Assembly: GCA_003478935.1 (NCBI GenBank)
Contig: QUFP01000053.1
Coordinates: 1-18,260, forward strand
Source of the DNA: Firmicutes bacterium AF25-13AC
GTDB taxonomy: Bacteria > Bacillota > Clostridia > Lachnospirales > Lachnospiraceae
DNA: 18,260 nucleotides
Direction of reading: 5' to 3'
This document shows positions 6,717 through 13,509 of the stretch, piece after piece. The position numbers were made by a program, and so were the translations under genes. The notes beneath the pieces are model-generated. The model was given only the letters and a program-made list of their open reading frames with translations. It did not search any database and had not been told where the DNA came from. How positions within the stretch are numbered: position 1 is the stretch's first letter; each line of letters begins with the position of its first letter.

Positions 6717-6920
6717 CTATCTCCCAAAGCGGAACTTGAAAATAGCTGTGAGAAGCGTCTGGGTGATGTAGTCCTCTGTATCTTGGTCTACCCGTCCATT
6801 CACACGGGCGGCACATTGTATGCGGCGGCGGTAATACTGCAATACAGTTCCCACCGCTTCCGGCTCCCCGCTGGCGGCTTGGACGATTGTTTCATAGGGG
6901 AGAAGCCTATTATTTCTCAT
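6717..6920 (-). CDS. Small HTH-domain protein (Tn916 ORF8-like)
   Basis: A 67-residue protein starting MRNNRLLPYETIVQAASGEP and continuing with AVGTVLQYYRRRI and RVDQDTEDYITQTLLTAIFKF. It matches the helix-turn-helix domain proteins (HTH_16 type) found beside a sigma-like gene in Tn916- and Tn1549-type elements. The ATG at 6920 is preceded by GGAGG within the last codons of the sigma-like gene, and the two overlap by 11 bases. Upstream in-frame extensions lie inside that gene and are rejected. In Tn916 the corresponding pair helps control expression of transfer genes, so a regulatory role is likely. It ends at a strong terminator. Confidence 0.8.
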   Translation of the reverse strand: MRNNRLLPYETIVQAASGEPEAVGTVLQYYRRRIQCAARVNGRVDQDTEDYITQTLLTAIFKFRFGR

Positions 6921-7355
6921 ATGCCATTCCCTCCATTTCCGCTTGGAGCTGCCGTAGGGCTTTTCGGATATGGTAGCCCGCTGTGCTGCGGCTGCGCCCG
7001 TACTGTCTGCCAATTTCGTGCTGTGGAATACGCTTGAAAAAGGACAGGTAAATCATTTCCCGCTCCCGTTCGTCCAGCCGTGACAGGGCTTCCGCAAGTA
7101 AACCGCTGCTGAAAATGACCGTATCGCCGCAAAGGGTAAGTATGTATCCTCGTCCGGCTCCGGGGCTTGGAAATATTCATCTGTCGTGCCTAAAGGGTAG
7201 TGCTTTTCGTCTGTGAGGTATTCAAGGGATATTTCTCTTTTGTGCTTCCTGCTCCGTGTCCTCGCTGCGTTGATCGTTGCATTTCGGATAACGACTTTGC
7301 AAAAGGCATGGAAAGTGTACTCGATATGTTCCCGATATTCTTCTGTACAGGTCAT
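6910..7355 (-). pseudogene. Sigma-70-like regulator (Tn916 ORF7-like), frameshifted
   Basis: From ATG 7355 the frame reads MTCTEEYREHIEYTFHAFCK and runs through REISLEYLTDEKHY to the acidic PEPDED, then leaves the family. The expected continuation, LTLCGDTVIFSS, MIYLSFFKRIPQHEIGRQYG and SRSTAGYHIRKAL, is intact in the -1 frame from about 7143 and ends with TAA at 6910. Restoring one base near 7143-7152 gives a normal 148-residue protein with a region-4-like HTH at the C-terminus. No slippery heptamer is present at the break, so a one-base deletion or sequencing error is likelier than programmed shifting. The corrected 3' end overlaps the ORF8-like gene by 11 bases, the usual arrangement of this pair. 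Confidence 0.82.
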
Positions 7356-7465
7356 GGAAAATCCCCCTTTCCTCCCAAAAGGGCTGTGGCTGGTTAGTAG
7401 TTGCTTTTTATGATAGTAAGGGGCGGCAGCACTTTAGGCTGTCGCTCCTTGACTGCCTAACTGCA

Positions 7466-7533
7466 AAACCGGGCGGGGCTGTCAACGGCGGGCGAAGCCG
7501 TTCATCTTGACCGTTGACTGGCTCGGCCGGGTT
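7466..7533. promoter_or_regulatory. Nested GC-rich stem between the methyltransferase and the sigma-like gene
   Basis: GTCAACGG (7481-7488) pairs with CCGTTGAC (7511-7518), and the flanks AAACCGGGC and GGCCGGGTTT can extend the structure. The inner part also holds a small CGGC...GCCG stem. There is no T-run on either side. It occupies most of the gap between the two genes on the minus strand and may be an RNA leader element for the sigma-like gene or a protein-binding site. Confidence 0.4.
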
Positions 7534-7558
7534 TGCTATTTATCCGGCAAACTTGAAT

Positions 7559-8325
7559 TTATTTTAAGCTATCACGTTTTACCTTTTTAAGCCTTACTAT
7601 CATTACCATAGGAATTTCTTTATTGTTTTTGAAACATTCTTCATAAAATCCATCAATGACAAATCCAGCTCTGAAACAAAGGTTAAAAATATCTTGTATG
7701 GAACGATGATAATAAATCTGCTCCTCCGGCTGCCCTTCGATCGCTATATCATAGTAACTGTGCGGTGTCATATATTTTTCAGTCAATGTGATAAAACAAG
7801 GGTGCTGCGTTGCAAAGACAAAAATCCCGTTTTCCTCCAATAGTTCATAAACAGCCATAAAAAGCGGTTCAATATCCGTAATATCCATAATTGCCATATT
7901 AGAAACTGCTTTCGTAAAGGCTCGATTTCTTTTTAATCCTAATAGCTTTCTCTATTGGTCGCATCCGCTACGCAAAACTCAATTTGTTTTGCATATTGTG
8001 ATCGCCGTCTTTTAGCCAATTCTATCATTTTTTTGCTGTAATCAAAAGCGACGACCGAAGCGCCTCTCTGTGCAAGATACGAAGAATAATTTCCATTGCC
8101 GCACGCAATATCCAAAATGTAATCCGAAGGATCAGGAGAGAGAAGTTCCGTTACTTTGGGACGTACTACCTCTCTGTGAAATTCATTGGATTCGTCACCC
8201 ATTGCATCATCCCAAAATTGTGCGTTTTTCTCCCAGATCTTTTTGCTTTCCTCTGTTCCCATGTTCTCTCCCACTCCCAAAATTTGCCTTTTTGCTTCCA
8301 TTAAATCTTCCTTACTATATTCCAT
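7559..8325 (-). pseudogene. Class I SAM-dependent methyltransferase, frameshifted
   Basis: The first part (8325 to 7939) begins MEYSKEDLMEAKRQILGVGE and carries SAM-binding motif I as ILDIACGNGNYSSYLA, followed by VVAFDYSKKMIELAK and CVADATNRES, then stops at TAG. The -1 frame from about 7948 continues without a break as LLGLKRNRAFTKAVSN, MAIMDITDIEP and ATQHPCFI to TAA at 7559. Adding back one base near 7945-7950 gives a normal protein of about 255 residues. GGAGGGTAACA precedes the ATG. The substrate is unknown; motif I only shows use of S-adenosylmethionine. Base composition is AT-richer than the mobilization module, so it belongs to the cargo. It could be dead, or the lesion could be a sequencing error. 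Confidence 0.82.
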
Positions 8326-8422
8326 TGTTACCCTCCATAACTTCTGATTGTTGCCGTCTTGACTATTATGTATCTTTTCTTTCCAAAATGGTATAGGCTT
8401 TTATTTTTATAATGCTGCAAAA

Positions 8423-8460
8423 CTTTTCTTCTGTAAGGTATTCAAAGGATATTTCCCTTT
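8423..8460 (-). pseudogene. Fragment of a second sigma-like (ORF7-type) gene
   Basis: Positions 8423-8460 match 7203-7240, inside the sigma-like gene, at 34 of 38 bases. On the minus strand it encodes REISFEYLTEEKF, against REISLEYLTDEKH in the other copy. Nothing else of the gene is recognisable around it. It is a relic showing that the methyltransferase segment is flanked by two copies of the same conserved sequence. Confidence 0.65.
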
Positions 8461-8498
8461 GCCGCCGCTATTGGAAAGCCAAAAGCAGCGGCTTTTTT
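8461..8498 (+). terminator. Plus-strand rho-independent terminator
   Basis: GCCGCCGCT (8461-8469) pairs with AGCAGCGGC (8484-8492) with one mismatch and a 14-base loop, followed by TTTTTT (8493-8498). It points along the plus strand although the neighbouring genes are on the minus strand, so it may be a relic, or it may stop antisense transcription. Confidence 0.55.
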
Positions 8499-8538
8499 AC
8501 GCGATATGACCGAAAAGACTAGAAAGCAGGATATGTCA

Positions 8539-8993
8539 TCATTTGTCATTTCTTCTCAATGTAATAACTGCATGGCATATCAAGCCAAATACAAGAGAAA
8601 AACAGCCACCGCCAAATAGTGATGCTCCCCACCCTGCACCCGACATTGTCATAAAACCGCCAACAAAGAAAATACCAATGCCAAGAAATATCCCGACACC
8701 ATAAAAAAGTCCAATTGCCATATCATACTTATTAAATTGTCGTTTCTCTTTTTTTCACATGTTTCCATTTTTGTTATTACCTCCTTCGCAAAATCGTCCA
8801 TGTGGACTCCAAAAAGAAAACAAATTTTTTTCAACGTATTTAAATCGGGTTCATTAACATCTCTCTCCCAATTCGATAGCGCCTGCCGGGTAACATTCAA
8901 TTTCCCAGCCAGTTCTTCCTGTGTCATTCCCGATTGTGTTCGCAGATGACGTATTTGCTTTCCTGTTGTAATATCCGTCTGTTTCTGGTTCAA
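8539..8993 (-). pseudogene. XRE-type HTH regulator with membrane tail, interrupted by -1 frameshift
   Basis: From a TTG at 8993 (GGAGG seven bases upstream) the protein begins MNQKQTDITTGKQIRHLR, and its HTH region includes MTQEELAGKLNVTRQALSNW (23-42). At the homopolymer at 8749-8755 the frame diverges. Frame 0 ends at 8649 after 114 residues. The -1 frame gives EKRQFNKYDMAIGLFYG, two hydrophobic segments and ITLRRNDK, ending at 8539, for about 151 residues in total. Related regulators have an HTH plus a two-helix membrane tail, so the joined form is probably the ancestral one. The break falls on A_AAA_AAG in the correct phase for -1 ribosomal slippage, so both products might be made. It follows the tet gene by about 80 bases. 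It may instead be a simple deletion of one A. Confidence 0.78.
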
Positions 8994-9074
8994 AATGGTT
9001 CCTCCTCTCTGATGCTGATTTTATCAATGATATTTCGCAATAGCCAGCAATGAACGTTTGCATTGCGCAAGATG

Positions 9075-10994
9075 TTACATTATCTTCTGAAACATATGCC
9101 GGATCTTGTCTAAACGGCTGTTCGGGCGGCGTGGCTGAAACACAGGCTCGCCGGAAGTTTCCTGATACCCTTTTAATTCTGTAATGCAGACACTTCTTCC
9201 ATTTGTATAAAAATTCAAATCATTTCTATATTCACCAATACAACGGGCAGGGATTTCCCCCTTAAAAATAACTTCATCTTTTTCAAGTCTGGTTGATTCA
9301 ATGATTGCGCAATACTTTGGTGCGTCATTATAAGCCCGTGAAAGATATTCCTGCGGTGCAAAAAGGGTAAAGGAAAGGTATGGTTCCAACAGTTGTGTTC
9401 CTGCTTTTTTCAATGCCTGCTCCAACACGACAGGCGCAAGAAAACGAAAATCAGCGGGGGTGCTGACCGGGCTGTAATAAACTCCATAATCAAAACAAAT
9501 TTGGCAGTCTGTCACTCCCCAGCCATATAAGCCCTGCTCCATTCCATAACGCACACCCTCCATGACGGCATTTTGAAAACTTTGGTTTAAATAGCCGAGA
9601 GATACCTCGCTTTTATATTGTGTTCCGCTTCCAACAGGAAGCGGTGTTACAGTCAAACCAATAGATGCCCAAAACGGATTCGGCGGCACTTCAATATGAA
9701 TCGTGTAGCTCGCTTTTTTTTGCGGTCTTTCCAGATAAATAACCGAAGGCTCTTTCATAGCCACGCCCACATGATATTTTTCTTCTAATAGCGAACAAAT
9801 AACTTCTAACTGTACTTTTCCCAAAAAAGATAATATAATCTCATGTGTAACAGTATCAATGTCAAAATGCAAAAGAGGGTCTGTATCAGCAATCTCTGTG
9901 AGGGCATTTAACAGGGCTTCCCTTTGCTCCGGCTTTTGCGGCTCTACCGTTGTCCGAAGTAATGGCATGGGATTATCAATCCGTGTTTTGTGAGGCAGGA
10001 GTTTTTCATTTCCCAGAATGTCGTTCAGTTTCAAAGTATCATCAGCTAAAATAACAATTTCTCCCGGACAGGCATGGTCAACCGGGACGATTTCACCATT
10101 TGACGGAATACACATTTCTGTAATCTTTATTTTTTCCTTTTTTGACAGCAGCAGGGTATCCCGTAAATGGAGCGTCCCATGATACAGGCGTAAATAAGAA
10201 AGCCGTTTTTTCCGCTCTGTATACTCAACCTTAAAAACATATCCACATAATTCAGACTGAATATCGTCTGTTTCTGTAATGAAAGTTTCTGTAATCGCTT
10301 CAATCAGTTTTTCTGTTCCTAAATTGTCTTTTGCACTCCCATGATAAACAGGAAACAAAGAGCAGCATCTGGTTCTTTTGCACTTTTCATATTGTAATTC
10401 CTGTATATCCAAAGAATCCTCTGCAACATATCGTTCTAATAGTTCATCGCTTCCGGAAATAATCATATCCCATTTGTCCAAATCAGAAATATCGGTCATG
10501 GTTATCTTTGGCGACAGGGAAACCTCCTGCATGACAATCATATCACTGGTAAGTTTATCTTTAATGCTTTGGTAAACACGCCGCAGGTCGATCCCATTTT
10601 GGTCTATCTTATTTATAAAGATAATTGTCGGAATGTCCATTTTCTGAAGCGCATGGAATAATATACGGGTTTGTGCCTGTACGCCGTCTTTTGCCGAAAT
10701 GACTAAAACAGCTCCGTCAAGGACAGATAAAGAGCGGTATGCTTCGGTTAAAAAATCCATATGACCGGGAGTGTCCACGATATTGATTTTATAATCATTC
10801 CAGCAAAAAGAAGTAACCGCTGTCTGAATGGTAATTCCGCGCTGCCGTTCCAAAATCATAGTGTCTGTTCTTGTAGTTCCTTTATCCACGTTTCCTTGTT
10901 CCGCAATCGCTCCACTGGTGTACAGCAGGCTTTCCGTCAATGTTGTTTTTCCTGCGTCTACATGGGCGAGAATTCCAATATTGATTATTTTCAT
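9075..10994 (-). CDS. tet(32): Tetracycline resistance ribosomal protection protein
   Basis: A full-length 639-residue translational GTPase of the Tet(M)/Tet(O)/Tet(W) class, which binds the 70S ribosome and expels tetracycline. GTP-binding motifs are AHVDAGKTT (10-18), DTPGH (74-78) and NKID (128-131). The EF-G-like domains continue to the conserved end [16 protein letters not shown]. Compared from memory it is clearly distinct from Tet(M), Tet(O) and Tet(W), though very close in the C-terminal half (for example [12 protein letters not shown] and [12 protein letters not shown]). Tet(32) is the best-fitting named class, by elimination, so the class is certain but the allele name is tentative. 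GGGAGGACAATCAC precedes the ATG. Upstream lie a promoter, a MRQGILK leader peptide and an attenuator, so expression is likely tetracycline-inducible. The XRE/membrane regulator follows directly. Confidence 0.95.
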   Translation of the reverse strand: MKIINIGILAHVDAGKTTLTESLLYTSGAIAEQGNVDKGTTRTDTMILERQRGITIQTAVTSFCWNDYKINIVDTPGHMDFLTEAYRSLSVLDGAVLVISAKDGVQAQTRILFHALQKMDIPTIIFINKIDQNGIDLRRVYQSIKDKLTSDMIVMQEVSLSPKITMTDISDLDKWDMIISGSDELLERYVAEDSLDIQELQYEKCKRTRCCSLFPVYHGSAKDNLGTEKLIEAITETFITETDDIQSELCGYVFKVEYTERKKRLSYLRLYHGTLHLRDTLLLSKKEKIKITEMCIPSNGEIVPVDHACPGEIVILADDTLKLNDILGNEKLLPHKTRIDNPMPLLRTTVEPQKPEQREALLNALTEIADTDPLLHFDIDTVTHEIILSFLGKVQLEVICSLLEEKYHVGVAMKEPSVIYLERPQKKASYTIHIEVPPNPFWASIGLTVTPLPVGSGTQYKSEVSLGYLNQSFQNAVMEGVRYGMEQGLYGWGVTDCQICFDYGVYYSPVSTPADFRFLAPVVLEQALKKAGTQLLEPYLSFTLFAPQEYLSRAYNDAPKYCAIIESTRLEKDEVIFKGEIPARCIGEYRNDLNFYTNGRSVCITELKGYQETSGEPVFQPRRPNSRLDKIRHMFQKIM

Positions 10995-11028
10995 GTGATT
11001 GTCCTCCCTTTACAGCCCCAAAGGGCAT

Positions 11029-11068
11029 AAAAATCCCCAGCAGTAAAATACTTTTACCACTGGGGATT
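11029..11068 (-). terminator. tet leader attenuator hairpin
   Basis: On the minus strand AATCCCCAG pairs with CTGGGGATT (plus arms 11060-11068 and 11032-11040), with an inner TAAAAG/TATTTTA extension, followed directly by a run of Ts (11029-11033). It lies about 35 bases before the tet start codon. The same hairpin position and sequence style is known upstream of tet(M) in Tn916, where readthrough depends on translation of the leader. Confidence 0.82.
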
Positions 11069-11098
11069 CTAATTTGCGGACATACACATATACAGCAT
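11069..11098 (-). CDS. Second short leader ORF (MLYMCMSAN)
   Basis: A nine-codon minus-strand frame, ATG at 11098 and TAG ending at 11069, immediately before the attenuator stem. It lies where tet(M) has a short leader ORF beginning MLCIPM, and its MLYMCM start is similar. No strong ribosome binding site is visible. Translation here could affect folding of the attenuator. Confidence 0.4.
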   Translation of the reverse strand: MLYMCMSAN

Positions 11099-11151
11099 AC
11101 ACCTATTTGTGATTGCTGTTTTTTGAATATGTCAAAATTGATAAGGCAAAA

Positions 11152-11248
11152 GTATTCTTAAATTGGGTACAAAAAACCAAGCCCCCACAAAAGGAGCTAT
11201 CATAATTCTTTGTTCCCACTATTTGATTATAGTTTTATTTAAGAATAC
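11152..11248 (-). promoter_or_regulatory. Leader-RNA long-range inverted repeat (antiterminator/anti-RBS)
   Basis: GTATTCTTAAAT within the leader peptide coding sequence (minus; plus 11237-11248) is perfectly complementary to ATTTAAGAATAC (plus 11152-11163), a 12-bp pairing spanning about 73 bases. In addition CTCCTTTT further down the leader can pair with AAAAGGAG, the leader ribosome binding site. Ribosome position on the leader peptide would decide which structure forms. Confidence 0.7.
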
Positions 11249-11258
11249 CTTGCCGCAT
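11235..11258 (-). CDS. tet leader peptide MRQGILK
   Basis: Seven codons, ATG CGG CAA GGT ATT CTT AAA, then TAA. AAAAGGAG lies eight bases upstream. The sequence MRQGILK is the conserved leader peptide found upstream of ribosomal-protection tet genes. Its codons contain one arm of the long-range inverted repeat, so slowed or efficient translation of the peptide would change RNA folding and readthrough into tet. Confidence 0.78.
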   Translation of the reverse strand: MRQGILK

Positions 11259-11287
11259 ATTTTTTACTCCTTTTCTGGAATGAAGCT

Positions 11288-11316
11288 ATTATATCACATC
11301 AGTTTTAGGAAAGCAA
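11288..11316 (-). promoter_or_regulatory. tet promoter
   Basis: On the minus strand TTGCTT (11311-11316) and TATAAT (11288-11293) are spaced by 17 bases, with TG one base before the -10 (extended -10). The predicted start is about 20-25 bases before the MRQGILK ribosome binding site. It is a strong sigma-A promoter. Confidence 0.85.
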
Positions 11317-11355
11317 GTACTTAAAAGAAATTTTTCTTCCCCTTATATGTAACAA

Positions 11356-11877
11356 TCATACCGGCTTCCTGGTGTTCAGAATGGTTTCTGCTGTCTGCTG
11401 TGGTGTTTGATTGGAATTGTCCAGCCAAAAGCCGATCCGTGGTGTTGTCTGCATAAATGTATCGTATAAGGTTTCAACCGTAAAGCCGGAATAGCCTGTT
11501 TTCTCCCTGTATCGTTCCCTTTCTTTTATTGTTTCCACATCTGGACAAAGAACGACAACCTCAACAGGGTATTTATGCAGATAATTTATCATTCGGTTTA
11601 ATTCATCACCGTAGTAGTTATCTTGGATCACTACAGAAAAGCCGTTGTCAAAGTATGACCTTGCCGCATCAGCAGTCAATTTGTATCGAAGGTACAGCTG
11701 GCGGACTGCTTCCGCTGATGGGGTAGCTGACATATTTTCTCTGCCTGAAATAATCATTTTTCGGAACACATCACCACGAAGATGGACGCATTTTTCTATT
11801 GATTTTGCCAGTAAATCGGAAACTGTAGATTTTCCAGAAGCCATTAAGCCTGTAATGAGATAAATTTTTTGTTTCAT
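11356..11877 (-). CDS. P-loop kinase / AAA_33-type ATP-binding protein
   Basis: A 173-residue protein with a Walker A motif GLMASGKST (10-18) at the very N-terminus, HLRGDVFRK (32-40), VVIQDNYYG (84-92) and VVVLCPD near 107-113, then ERERYREKTGYSG, a basic lid-like region. This is the layout of small P-loop kinases such as AAA_33, chloramphenicol-phosphotransferase-like and zeta-toxin-like enzymes. The substrate is not deducible; an antibiotic or nucleotide/sugar phosphotransferase is possible given the resistance context. GGAGGAAGTGAA precedes the ATG, and the gene has its own promoter (11947-11975). It lies just upstream of tet in the same direction, but tet has an independent promoter. No antitoxin gene is adjacent, which argues against a zeta toxin. 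Confidence 0.8.
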   Translation of the reverse strand: MKQKIYLITGLMASGKSTVSDLLAKSIEKCVHLRGDVFRKMIISGRENMSATPSAEAVRQLYLRYKLTADAARSYFDNGFSVVIQDNYYGDELNRMINYLHKYPVEVVVLCPDVETIKERERYREKTGYSGFTVETLYDTFMQTTPRIGFWLDNSNQTPQQTAETILNTRKPV

Positions 11878-11946
11878 TTCACTTCCTCCGGCACAAAAAA
11901 TATGTACATGTAACTAATTCAACACATTTATAATTTGAATAGGGAC

Positions 11947-11975
11947 ATTATAGCATTTACTAAATACAAATTCAA
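11947..11975 (-). promoter_or_regulatory. Promoter of the P-loop kinase gene
   Basis: On the minus strand TTGAAT (11970-11975) and TATAAT (11947-11952) are spaced by 17 bases, with a TG extended -10. It lies 70 bases upstream of the kinase ATG, leaving a leader of about 60 bases. Confidence 0.75.
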
Positions 11976-12025
11976 TGTATACGGAAAGAAAGATATAAGG
12001 AGTGGGAGGGATTCCGCCGTAGTCG

Positions 12026-12067
12026 GCATTGTAGGAAAATCCAAAAGTTTAGATTTTCCCACAATGC
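12026..12067. repeat. 16-bp imperfect inverted repeat upstream of the kinase promoter
   Basis: GCATTGTAGGAAAATC (12026-12041) pairs with GATTTTCCCACAATGC (12052-12067) with one mismatch and a 10-base loop. There is no T-run on either strand. It lies between the truncated Maff2 gene and the kinase promoter, close to the inferred cargo junction, so it may be an end of an inserted segment or an operator. Confidence 0.6.
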
Positions 12068-12139
12068 TTATCTTTTGGTCTTTGGTTCGGAATAGTGTAG
12101 TGCTGGCGGTCTATCTCTTGTTTTCGGTTGCTTGCTTCC

Positions 12140-12280
12140 TTACCGTACATGAGCATTTGCGCCCGGATTGTCGTTGCCGTAGCCCTCAAGCAGATTGATA
12201 ACGCCCCAGATACCAAGACCTGCTCCAAGCGCGATAACCAAAGTCTGTAAAACGTCGATTGCAGAATTGAAAAATGCCAT
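12140..12280 (-). pseudogene. Maff2 family membrane protein, 3'-truncated
   Basis: From ATG 12280 (GAGGACAATTT upstream) the protein reads MAFFNSAIDVLQTLVIALGA, then LGIWGVINLLEGYGNDNPGA, and then diverges to NAHVR and a stop, 46 residues in all. Maff2 proteins of Clostridia conjugative elements usually continue past NPGAK with a second hydrophobic helix, which is missing. The break after the GGCGCAAA sequence marks the point where the conjugation module is cut and cargo begins. Maff2 normally lies between the VirD4/TraG gene and a VirB6-like gene, as the VirD4 remnant upstream confirms. Confidence 0.75.
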
Positions 12281-12344
12281 AAATTGTCCTCACTTTCTGC
12301 CGCGTTGCGGCTGTAAAAATATGAATTGTCTGATTTTGGGTATG

Positions 12345-12374
12345 AAAAAAGCCGCCTGTGTCTGATAGGCGGCT
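12345..12374 (-). terminator. Rho-independent terminator between VirD4 remnant and Maff2
   Basis: AGCCGCCT (12350-12357) and AGGCGGCT (12367-12374) form an 8-bp perfect stem with a 9-base loop. On the minus strand it is followed by six Ts (plus AAAAAA 12345-12350). It would end transcripts coming from the VirD4 side. Confidence 0.8.
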
Positions 12375-12418
12375 GTCCCCGCGTCGCTTCCTTACTGCTT
12401 CGCGGCGATATTCAGTTG

Positions 12419-12496
12419 TCATTGCCTGCGGCTTCCTTCCATGCCTGCCCCATGAGTAGGGGCGCGTACCATGTAGCCTGTGTTGATATTTCTGAT
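12419..12496 (-). other. Possible 25-codon peptide without a canonical start
   Basis: A perfect ribosome binding site AAAGGAGG lies just upstream, but the codon at the right distance is ATC (12494-12496). The frame continues RNINTGYMVRAPTHGAGMEG to TGA at 12419. An in-frame ATG occurs only eight codons in. Either AUC is used, or an original ATG was lost by a small deletion. Weak evidence. Confidence 0.25.
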
Positions 12497-12524
12497 AGTT
12501 TCCTCCTTTCGGCGTGTCTATGGG

Positions 12525-12776
12525 TTATTCTAAATCGGCTGCGTCCAGTTCGTAGTAGTCAAATACTTCGTCCGGCTTCACAATAGCGGGGCGGCGTTTG
12601 ATATGCTTCTCCATGTCAAAAGCGTTTTTCGGGTCAGCGTCAGAAAGGTATCTGTAATTGGGGTGCTTCGTTATATCGAATTTGTCCGAAAAGAACGGGC
12701 GCACACCGCGTAGCTGCAAGATACATTTCCCACCGTCCATAACAGCGATTTCGTCCTGTGTCATCAGCTCTTTGCC
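12525..12776 (-). pseudogene. VirD4/TraG coupling protein, C-terminal remnant
   Basis: The frame reads GKELMTQDEIAVMDGGKCIL, then QLRGVRPFFSDKFDITKHPN and an acidic end (PDEVFDYYELDAADLE). This is the C-terminal tail of the TraG/VirD4-type coupling ATPase of Tn1549-like elements, a protein normally of about 600 residues. The similarity starts at GKEL (12776), and a stop lies in frame at 12783-12785, so everything upstream, including both Walker motifs, is gone. An ATG at 12764 exists but there is no reason to think it is used. The remnant marks the boundary with the plus-strand sigma/ABC operon. Confidence 0.82.
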
Positions 12777-12814
12777 ACAATGTCAAGTGATGAATTGGTG
12801 TCAAATTATCTATC

Positions 12815-12843
12815 TTGAAGCTATAAGGGCAATTCAATATAAT
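12815..12843 (+). promoter_or_regulatory. Promoter of the ECF sigma/ABC operon
   Basis: TTGAAG (12815-12820) and TATAAT (12838-12843) are separated by 17 bases on the plus strand. The leader to the GTG at 12981 is about 130 bases and AT-rich. A second, autoregulated ECF-type promoter nearer the gene (12890-12930) is possible, but I could not identify one with confidence. Confidence 0.65.
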
Positions 12844-12980
12844 AAATAGGGATAAGCAATCTATCTGGAAAAAATTTTTATAAAAAATGAAGCCACACTA
12901 TCTTTTTACAGTGTTCATTCGTTATACATGGTAGAAAGAGAAATGCGCATTGACTTTCAATAACGGGAAAGGAGGATTTC

Positions 12981-13505
12981 GTGGATATAGATTTTTTGTT
13001 GCTACAAAGAATGAAGCGTGGAGACGAAAATGCTTTTGATGTATTTGTTCGCAAATACTATAAGGAAATATTGAACTATTGTAACTATCATTGCCCTGAT
13101 ACATCAACCGCAGAAGATTTAACACAGGAAACTTTTTTGCGCTTCTTCGAGAAATTGTCTGACTACCGTTATATGGGAAAAACCAAAAATTATTTGTATA
13201 CGATTGCTGGAAATCTTTGCAGGGATTCCTATAAAAAAATCCGAGAAAGTTTGTTAGAGGAACAGTCTTTAGAAATTCAAGATTGTTTACATCCCCCTGA
13301 AACAGACGAGCTTCTTAACAGGCTGACGATTAAGGCAGCTCTGGATAGATTACCCGCTGAATTAAGGGAAGTTATTATCTTGTATTACTTTCAGGAACTG
13401 AAACTTACAGAAATATCCAGCACCTTACAAATAGGTTTGCCATTAGTAAAATACCGGGTAAAACAGGCAAAAACACATTTAGAAAGACTGCTAAGGGAGG
13501 AGTGA
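12981..13505 (+). CDS. ECF-type RNA polymerase sigma factor
   Basis: A 174-residue sigma factor with two domains. Region 2 (about 18-87) includes AEDLTQETFLRFFEKLSDY (44-62) and NYLYTIAGNLCRD (70-82). Region 4 (about 115-172) includes LDRLPAELREVIILYYFQEL (121-140) and the HTH through LPLVKYRVKQAKTHLERLL. It would direct RNA polymerase to an ECF promoter, probably that of its own operon. The start is GTG at 12981, seven bases after AAAGGAGG. It is followed after only four bases by a membrane protein, then an ABC ATPase and permease, so all four are one unit. The membrane protein is the natural candidate anti-sigma or sensor. Confidence 0.9.
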   Translation: MDIDFLLLQRMKRGDENAFDVFVRKYYKEILNYCNYHCPDTSTAEDLTQETFLRFFEKLSDYRYMGKTKNYLYTIAGNLCRDSYKKIRESLLEEQSLEIQDCLHPPETDELLNRLTIKAALDRLPAELREVIILYYFQELKLTEISSTLQIGLPLVKYRVKQAKTHLERLLREE

Positions 13506-13509
13506 TTTT

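Noticed and set aside
7143..7152. Programmed frameshift in the sigma-like gene
   Set aside because: The sequence at the break (GAG GAT ACA TAC) contains no slippery heptamer, so a one-base deletion is the simpler reading.
7941..7953. Programmed frameshift in the methyltransferase gene
   Set aside because: AGA GAA AGC TAT at the break offers no tandem slippage, so it was treated as a lesion or error.
11935..12198. Plus-strand open frame of 87 codons
   Set aside because: It runs through the kinase promoter and the 12026-12067 inverted repeat, then opposite the Maff2 remnant. It lacks a plausible ribosome binding site.
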